Below the pieces are notes generated by a model. The model was not told where the DNA came from, did not search any database, and was given only the letters and a program-made list of their open reading frames with translations. From Dasypus novemcinctus (Eukaryota > Chordata > Mammalia > Cingulata > Dasypodidae), in contig NC_080695.1 in NCBI RefSeq assembly GCF_030445035.2, forward strand, positions 51,477,954-51,541,953: 64,000 bases of DNA, written 5' to 3'. Positions 56,340 to 64,000 of the stretch are shown in pieces. The first letter of the stretch is position 1; each line of letters opens with the position of its first letter. Made by a program: the position numbers and the translations under genes.

Positions 56340-59300
56340 CTTCAGGTAATATTCATCGTTCAATGCCTGGCTTCCATTACTCATAAGGCCCTCAAGATTC
56401 ATCTATTTTATCCCATGTGTTAGTACTGTATTCCTTTGTACAGCTGAGTAATATTCCATTGTATGTATATCCACATTTTGCTTATCCATTCATCTGTTGA
56501 CGGGCGTATGGGTTGATTCCAACTTTTGGCAATAGTGAATAATACTGCAATGAACATTGGTGTGCATATATCTTTTTGTGTCCTTGCTTTCAATTCTCTT
56601 GTTATAGATGCAGCAGTGGAACTGCTGGATCATATGACAGATCTATAGTTAGGTTTTTGAGGAACCACCAAACTGTTCTCCACCATGGCTGGATCATTCC
56701 ACATTCCCAACTGCAGTGCATAAGGGTTCCCATTCCTCCATATACTCTCCAATACTTTTAGTCCTCTGTTTTTTTAATGGCAGACAGTCTAATGGGAGTA
56801 AAATGACATCTCATTGTAGTTTTGATATGAATTTCCCTAGTAGCCAGTGATGTTGAGCATCTTTTTGTATGCTTCATAGCCATTTGTATTTCTTCTTTGG
56901 ATAAGTGTCTGTTCAAATCACTTGCCCATTTTTTAAATGGGCTTTTTGTCTTCTTTTTTTCCCCCTTCAAGGTATAGGATTTCTTTATATATGCTAGATA
57001 TTAGGTTCCTATCAGATACATGGTTACAAATATTTTCCTCCATTAGGTAGATTGTCTTTTCACTTTCTTTATCATCAATCTTTTATTTTGTTTTTTTTAT
57101 TTTTTGTCTTTATTTTTTAATGTTACATTAAAAAAATATGAGGTTGCCATATACCCCCCGCCCCCCCTCACCCCACTCCACCCATAACAACCTCCTCCAT
57201 CATCATGAGACATTCATTGTATTTGTTGAATACATCTCTGAGCACCGCTGCACCTCATGGTCAGTGGTCTACAACATAGCCCACACTCTGCTACAGTCCA
57301 CCCAGTGGGTCATGGGAGGACATACAATGCCTGGTAACTGTCCCTGCAGCACCACCCAGGACAACTCCAACCCCTGAAAATGCCCCCACATCACATCTCT
57401 TCCTCCCACTCCTTACCCCCAGCAGCCACCATGGCCACTTTCTCCACACCAATGCCATATTTTCTTCAATTACTAATCACTATAGTTCATGAATAGAATA
57501 TCAGTAAGTCCACTCTAATCTATACTCTATTCCTCCTTCCTGTGGACCCTAGAATGGCCGTGTTCACTCCACATCTATGTCGCTTTCTTGACAAACTTCT
57601 TTGAGGTGCAAACATTTCAAAATTTGATGAAGTTTCATGTATTAATTTTTTTCTTTTGCTGTTTGTGTTTTATGTATGAAGCTCAGGAAAACATTTCCTA
57701 TTACAAGTTCCTGTGGATGCTTCCCTACATTATCTTTCAAGGCCTTCATGGTCTTGGCTCTTATAGATCAATCTTTGACTGGTCTTGGGTTGATTTTTGT
57801 ATAAGGTGTTCCTCTCTCATTCTTTTGGATATAGATATCCAGTTCTTCAAGCACCATTTGTGGAAGAGGCTACCTTTTGCCAGTTGAGTGGGCTTGGTGG
57901 CCTTCTCAAATATCAGATGACTCTATATGTAAGGAACTATATCAGAACTCTCAACTCCATTTCATTAGTCAGTATATCTATCCTTGTGCCAAACATGCCA
58001 TTTTGGCCACTGTAGTTTTGTAGTATCTTTTAAAGTCAGGAATTTGAGTCCTCCAATTTCATTTTTCTTTTCCAATGTGTCTTTGGCTATTTGGGACCAC
58101 TTTTTCTTCCAAACAAAATCATGGTTAATTTTTCCAATTTGGTAAAAAATGGTGGGTTAATTTTTATTGGGATTGCATTAAATCTGTGGATGAGTTTGGG
58201 TACGATGGACAAATTTTTGATATTTAGTCTTCCTGTCCATGAACAGGGAATATTCTTCCATTTAAGTCTTCTTTGATTTCTTTAAACAGTGTTATGTGGT
58301 TTTCTGTGTATAAGACTTTTACATCTTTAAATTTACTTCTAGGTATTTGATTGTTTCATTTACTGTTGTAAAGGGTATTTTTTTCTTGATTTCCTTCACA
58401 GATTGCTCATTATTGGTATAGAGGAATGTTATTGAATGTGCACATTGATCTTATAACCTACAACTTTAATGATCTCATTTATAAGTTCTAGAAGCTTTGT
58501 TGTAGATTTCTCTGGGCTTCCTATATATAGGATCATGTCATCTGCAAATAGTGAAGTTTTGACTTCTTCCTTCCCAGTGTGGATGCCTTTTATATCTGTT
58601 TCTTGCCTCAGTGCTCAAGCACTTACTTCTAACACAATGTGTTAAACAGGAGCATTGATAGTGGGCATCCTTGCCTTGTACTTGATCTTAGAGGGAAATA
58701 TTTTGGGATTTCACCATTGTATATGATGTTTGCTGTGGATTTTTCATATATACTTTGTCATGTTGAGGAAGTGTCCTTCTAATACTATCTTTGGCAGTGT
58801 TTTTTATCAGGAAGGGCTGGGGTATTTGGTTGAATGCTTTTCCTGCATCTATACAGATGATCTTGTGACTTTTAAAATGTGATCTGTTTATGTGGTGTAT
58901 TACATTGATTGGTTTTCTTGTGTTGAACCATCCTTGCATAACAGGGCTGAAACCCACTTGGTCATGTATTATTCCTTTGATGTGTAGTTGAATATAATTA
59001 GCAAGTATTCTGTTGAGGATTTTAGCAACTAGGATCATTAGAGATATTGGCCTATAATTGGTATTAGGGTAATATGGGCATCATAGGAGCAGTTACGAAA
59101 TGCTCCTTCTACTTCTAGTTTTTGGAAGAGTTTAAGCAGGATTTTTGTTAGTTCTTTTTGGAATGCTTGCTAGAATTGACCTGTGTAATTATCTGGTCCT
59201 GGGCTCTTTATTTGGGAGGTTTCTGATGACTAATTCAATCTTGTTACTTGTGATTGTTCTGTTGAGTTCATCCATTTCTTCTTTTATCAATAAAGACTTC

Positions 59301-60600
59301 TTGTGTGTGTCTAGGAATTTGTCTGTTTCTTCTAAATTATTATTCTTGTTGGCATACAATTTTTCAAAATATCCTCTTATAATACACTTTATTTCTATGG
59401 GGTCAGTGGTGATTTCCCCATCCTCATTTCTTATTTTGTATATTTGTGTCTTCACTCTTTTCTTCTTTATTAGTCTACCTAAGGATTTGTCCATTTTATT
59501 GATCTTTTTGAATAACCAGCTTTTTAAAAAATATTTTTTCTAGTTCTTTTTTCCACCTATTTCATCTAGTTCTGCTCTAATCTTTGTTATTTCCTTCTTC
59601 CTACTTCCTTTTGGCTTAGTTCGTTGTTTCTTTTTCTAATTCCTCTGGGTGTGTTGTTATGTCTTCAATTTTACCTCTTCTTTTATGATATATGTGTTTA
59701 TGGCTATGCATTTTCAACTTGGTGCAGCTTCTGCTGCATCCCATAGGTTTGATATTTGTGGATGTCATTTTCATTTGTTTCAAGGTAGTTACTGATTTCT
59801 TTTGTAATTTCCTCCTTGATCCACAGCTTGTCTAAGCTTATGTTGTATAACTTCCATATCTTTGTGTCTAATCTGTTCTTCTCCCATTACTGATTTCCAG
59901 TTCATTCCATTGTGGTCAGAGTAATCACTTTGTATAATTTCAGTCTTTCTGAGTTCACTGAGATTGGTTCTGCACACAAGCATGTGGCCTATCTTGGAGG
60001 ATGATCGATGTGCCCTGAAGAATCGATGTATACTGCTATATTTGTGTATAATACTCTGTGTATGTTTATTAGTTCCAGAACCTCAAGGGTGTTATTCAAA
60101 ATTTTTGCTTTTTTTTGGATTCCCTGTCAAGATGTTCTCTCTAATTTTGATAATGGTGTATTCAAGTCCACCATTATAATTGTATAGGCATCTACTTCTG
60201 CACTTAGTTTTTCCAGGGTTTGCCTCATGTATTTGAGGTTTCCCTCGTTCAGTGAATTAACCTTTACGATTGTTCTTTCTTCTTGGAAAATTACACTTTT
60301 TACTAATATGCAGTGTCCACTATTCTCTCTTAAATAGTTTTGCATTTAAAGTCTATTTTGTCCAATATTATTATTGCCACCTCTCCCACCCTATTTTTAG
60401 TTGCTGTTTGCTTGTAAGTTTGTTTTCCAGCCATTCATTTTCAGCCTTCTTGAATTCCTGGATCTAAAGTGGATTTCTTGTAGACAGCATATAGATGGGT
60501 CACATTTCCTTATTCATTCTGTCAATTGTGTCTCTTGTCTGAAATGTTGAATCCATTAACAATTACAGTTATTACTGTCAAGGAGTTATTTACATCGACT
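56340..60600 (-). pseudogene. L1 ORF2 pseudogene (EN, RT, C terminus)
   Basis: Frame remnants on the minus strand: endonuclease near 60127-60345 (YTIIMVDLNTPLSKLERTS), the pre-RT segment at 59189-59494 (EEMDELNRTITSNKIELVIR), RT at 58688-59038 ([53 protein letters not shown]), and an intact FADDM-type catalytic motif encoded near 58530-58550. The C-terminal zone lies at 56400-56640. Multiple frameshifts, stops and a nested L1 tail make it inactive. Confidence 0.9.
57070..57580 (-). mobile_element. 5'-truncated L1 3' end nested in ORF2
   Basis: Begins with T-rich tail sequence and 'taatgttacattaaaaaaat' and continues 'cactccacccataacaacct', 'gtgggtcatgggaggacata', 'accacccaggacaactccaa'. It splits ORF2 between 'cactttctttatc' and 'cgctttcttgac', a probable short target duplication. 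The adjoining ORF2 is contiguous in the 26.0-kb copy. Confidence 0.85.
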
Positions 60601-60649
60601 ATTATTTTCCAGGGGTTATGTCATATGTTGTTTTAGGTATTTAAAAAAA

Positions 60650-61485
60650 AATTTTTACACTCTCCCCCCAGTCTCTACATCCTGTTTTTTCCTTTCAACC
60701 TGCTGCATTCCCCTCAGTATTTCTCGAAGGGCAGGTTTCTTACTGGCCTACTCTCTTAATTTCTGTTTATCTGTGACTATTTTGAATTCTCAATCATTTT
60801 TGAATGCCAGTTTACTGGATATAGAATTTTTGGATGAAAGTTATTTTCTTTTATCAGCATAACTTTGTAGTACCAGTGCCTTCTTGCATCCATGGTTTCA
60901 GATGAGAGATCAGCACTTAACCTTATTAAGCTTCCCTTGTATGTGATGGTTCTCTTTTCTCCTACCGCTTTCAGTATTTTCTCTTTATCTTGAGCTCTGG
61001 ACAATTTGACAAATATATGCCTTGGAGTAGGCCTGTTGGGATTTATACTGTTTGTGGTATGATGCTCTTCCTGGACATGTACATCCATCTCACTAAATAG
61101 GGTTGGGAAGTTTTCACCTATTATTTCCTTCTGTCCTCTATCCTTTCTCTTCTCCCTCTAGGATATCTATAATACATATGTTTGAGCATTGCATATTCTT
61201 GTTCATATTCCTAAATCCATGATGGATTTTTCCTATCATTTTATATGTTGTTTTACTATCTTTTTGATTTCAGATGTTCTGTCTTCCACATCACTAATTC
61301 ATTCCTCTGTCTATTCACATCTGCTGTTCTGCCTTTCCAATATATTTTTTATTTCTTGGATTGTGCCATTCATCACCATCATATCCACTATCATTTTATG
61401 TATATTTACAATTTCTTCTATGTTCTCCCACTGTCTTCTTAATATCCTTGAACTCTTCCTTCACTTCATTTAGTTGGTTCTATAA
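60650..61485 (-). pseudogene. L1 ORF1 pseudogene
   Basis: At 60777-61088 the minus frame gives NPNRPTPRHIFVKLSRAQDK, EKILKAVGEKRTITYKGSLI, RLSADLSSETMDARRHWYYK, the C-terminal domain of ORF1p. Coiled-coil-like coding sequence continues to 61485 across stops. The N terminus is missing. Confidence 0.85.
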
Positions 61486-61789
61486 ACTGGGTTTTAATAA
61501 TATGGCTTTACTAAAAGAAAAAAATGATGAGTCTGGGATCACACATATATTTATGGAAATCAAATTCACTAATATCCTTTTTCATCTTAGAGTTCCACAT
61601 TTTGTTTATTGTTATATAATTAACATTCTGGTTTAACATAAAATAAACATTTTTGTAGTTAAACCAAGGATATATTGGTTGGTTGCTGTCATTGAATGAT
61701 GTCATTATGAAAAAAATTTTAATAGAGTAAATGGTTGTGGAAGTTTGTCCACACTTTGTTGCCAGAAAGTAAGATGTCTTCCCATAATA
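61486..61789. other. Unassigned spacer
   Basis: AT-rich. Overlapping open frames on both strands (61361-61636, 61511-61819) are without motif. Confidence 0.3.
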
Positions 61790-62140
61790 CCTAGGACTGT
61801 GAATATTATAGGATAACATACCCCTCCATAATTATGCTGTTAATTGGAAAAATGCAATTTTACAGATGTGATTAAGATTACTAATCAGATGACATTGTGT
61901 CACTCAGAAGGGAGATTATGTTAAAGGGAAAGTAGTCAGTGAACTATTTAAAAGTAAAAAATGTATTCCAACTTGTGGCAGAAAAGAAATCAAACTAAGT
62001 GTATGAAGTCAACATGTCATTGCTGGTTTGAAGTTACAGGGAGTCAGAGAGCTATGTAAGGAAGAATTGAGGCAATTTCTAGGAGTTAGGAAATGGGGAC
62101 TTCATATGCAGGCAAGGAACTCTTTTCTGCAATGTAAATG
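61790..62140 (+). repeat. MLT1-like LTR fragment
   Basis: 'gcaattttacagatgtgatt' with 'aagattactaatcagatgac', 'cagaagggagattatgtta', 'gcagaaaagaaatcaaac' and 'gaattgaggcaatttctagg' follow MLT1 LTR order, with diverged ends. Confidence 0.55.
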
Positions 62141-63540
62141 AGCTTCAAAGTAGATTGAAAATTCAGAAAATGTCAACATAATCAGCACACACTTATGCAT
62201 TACCTAATAGCCCTGTCATTAGAAATACTCTGATTATAAGCAGAGATCTTCTCCATTCACATATTTATTTGTTCAAACTGTCATATGCTGCCTTCTGCCA
62301 GTGACCTACTTGGGGGTATAAATTGAGGACCTCCCAGGACTTTGGGTTTAGGGGTGGGAGGGGAGATCCTTAGCTCTTAATGAGTGTCTACTTTGACTTC
62401 TCAAGGTAAAAGAGGATGGGAGGAGGCTGACAGTGGTGATGTTTACCCACCCATTTCTGGGTTCTGGCACCACACCAGCTCAGAGATCTAATTAAGCAGC
62501 TTCTTCATCATCTATTTTTAGAAGAAATATAACAAAAATGCATGAATACATTTTGGAGCTATTCAAATCAAGGCTCAATATAAATGAGACTTTATCCTGC
62601 TCCTTCTCATCCTTTAACATTATATATGTGTGTGGATGGAGAACAGGTGTAAGTGGGGAGACTGGGATTAGAAAAGGAAATATCCCATTGAACTTGCAAA
62701 ATCGGTAAATTTGAAGTAGCTTTTATAGTACATGAAATTTTGAGGAGGAATTTGGAGGTGATGGGACCCTGTATTGACACTTAATAATAATACAATTTCC
62801 AATGATGAGGAATAGTTGCCAGCTGCCCCAAGCATCCTTTCCCAGGCAACCAGATTTGGGGAGAAATGCACTGCTACCCACCTCTCCGTGTAGCCTTGGT
62901 GGAATTGTATAGAGGCGCAGCTACTTTCCCTCCTCCACCTTCACATACCTGAGAACAGGAGGGTACTGGAAACTTCCTGGTCTGTGGAGCCTAGGCACAA
63001 GCAGGTCGGAGGTGGTGGTACTCCTGTTCATTGACCTGCTGCAGTGGAAATTTGACCTTTGCTCAATGTCCTGTGTAAGAATGCTAAACTACTTTTCTCT
63101 TCCATGCTCAGAGAGGGAAGACAGCTTAGTGTGAAAGATACAGGTATATGGCTAAGTGTGGAGTTATCTGGGCTAGGAGGCTGTTGCACACCATAAGCCT
63201 GGGTTTGAAGTTTGTGTGGAATTGGGGAATGTTCTATAAAGCAGTGTTCCTTATCTTCTTCTGATTCCTAACAAGGGGAGTCCAAAGAGAAGGCATATCA
63301 GAAAAAAGAACCAGCAAAACTGAGAGGCGAAGAAGCACATGATATTTTCACTTTATACAGGGTATCACCAACAATCCACAAGTATTCACTTTCCAAAATC
63401 TCATTGGGAAGTTACTTTAAATGTAGGTACACAAGATTAGACTCAGGGTGGGGTCATGTGTCAATGACTATCCCCACTCAGAAGGGGGTCTGGAACAGGA
63501 GCTAGTTTCTGGTGCTATCTGGATACAGTGTTTAGGTGTT
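62141..63540. other. Single-copy sequence, no gene established
   Basis: Less AT-rich than its surroundings near 62820-63060. Open frame 62668-62871 (minus) has no motif. No repeat is recognised. Confidence 0.3.
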
Positions 63541-63567
63541 TCCTTTTTTTTTCTCTTTTATTCTTAA

Positions 63568-64000
63568 GGACTTATTTATTTATTTATTTTTCCCCTTCCC
63601 CTACTCCATCCCTGCTGTTTTTGCTTTGTTGTCTTCTCTTCTAATTTACTGTCCTCTAGAATTCACCAGGATTCGATCCTGGGGACCTCTAATATGGAGA
63701 TAGGTTCACTGTCAATTGCATCACTTCATGTTCTGGTTTCTGCTGAGCTTTACCTTTGACTCTCCCTTTCTCTCTTTTGATGTGTCATCATCTTGCTGTG
63801 AGACTCACTTGCACAGGGCACTGGCTCATCACACAGGCACTCATGCAGGCAATCATGTGGACCCTGGATCACCACACGGGCACTCAGGAAAGCACTGGCT
63901 TGCTATACCAGCACACTTTCCCTTCTTTTTCACCAAGAGGCCCTGGGGATGGACCCAGGTACTCCCATATGGTAAGCAGAAGCTCTACACTTGAGTCACA
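63568..64000 (-). mobile_element. Dimeric tRNA-derived SINE (DAS-III-like), partial
   Basis: The tail ('acttatttatttatttattt') is at the left. In minus sense the element has a distal tRNA-like unit around 63940-64000 ('taccatatgggagtacctgg'), a linker of 'agtgcc' and 'gtgtgatgagccagtg' repeats, and a second unit at about 63660-63730 ('gaacctatctccatattaga', B-box-like 'ggatcgaatcctgg'). It is related to 2581-2989 and is cut by the window end. Confidence 0.7.

Larger units (their letters stand above)
53165..61485 (-). mobile_element. Nearly full L1, antisense, with nested L1 tails
   Basis: In L1 sense (right to left): ORF1 remnant (about 61485-60650), ORF2 endonuclease (about 60560-59900), RT and C terminus (to about 56340), and a long 3' UTR ending 'taacattattt' at about 53165. 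Two 5'-truncated L1 tails are nested (53977-54340 sense, about 57070-57580 antisense). Without them the element is about 7.4 kb, of which roughly 2.8 kb is 3' UTR. No 5' UTR is recognised, so it is probably 5'-truncated at ORF1. Confidence 0.85.

Noticed and set aside
59145..59543. 132-codon hydrophobic plus-strand frame that looks like membrane segments
   Set aside because: It is the antisense of L1 ORF2. T-rich antisense sequence translates to Leu, Phe and Ser.

Overview
This window is mammalian, almost certainly from an armadillo (Xenarthra, probably Dasypus or a close relative). The key evidence is a set of copies of a SINE with a tRNA-like head and an A-rich tail. I recognise it as the armadillo-restricted DAS-I family, published as tRNA-Ala derived. 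It lies beside a dimeric tRNA-derived SINE of DAS-III type, L1 with a very long 3' UTR, HAL1-like half-L1s, MaLR LTRs, MIR and MER5A. I found no intact protein-coding gene and no functional RNA gene. The species call comes from recognising repeat families, not from a search.

Layout. 1-5.4 kb: MIR fragments, an unusual tRNA-Lys/ERV-LTR chimera with its own 6-bp target duplication (699-1325), a dimeric SINE and a DAS-I. 7.6-11.6 kb: two L1 3' ends head to head, further L1 3' UTR with three ~220-bp units, and a MaLR LTR. 12.8-15.1 kb and 29.5-32.0 kb: two diverged copies of one L1/MER5A mosaic, an old direct duplication. 16.5-19.1 kb: a MaLR provirus. 19.1-23.1 kb: mostly non-repetitive sequence with a GC-rich, splice-signal-bearing stretch at 20.86-22.44 kb. 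23.2-28.9 kb: a 5'-truncated antisense L1 with a nested DAS-I. 32.3-36.7 kb: L1, HAL1, a MaLR LTR split by DAS-I, and an MLT2-like LTR split by a headless DAS-I. 36.7-41.6 kb: an old antisense L1 interrupted by an ERV2-type LTR and a MaLR provirus. 41.8-42.2 kb: a solo ERV1-type LTR. 43.9-49.3 kb: mostly unassigned single-copy sequence. 49.4-50.05 kb: a CpG island, the best gene-regulatory candidate. 50.1-64 kb: HAL1, DAS-I, L1 3' UTR, an antisense L1 of ~7.4 kb carrying ORF1 and ORF2 remnants with two nested L1 tails, an MLT1-like LTR, and a dimeric SINE running off the end.

The story here is transposable-element biology in a gene-poor interval. The most unusual object is 699-1325: a complete tRNA-Lys sequence with encoded CCA is fused, exactly at the retroviral primer-binding-site junction, to an antisense LTR. 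The whole unit is bounded by an 8-bp terminal inverted repeat and flanked by a 6-bp target-site duplication. It looks like a reverse-transcription intermediate that kept its tRNA primer and was integrated by retroviral integrase.
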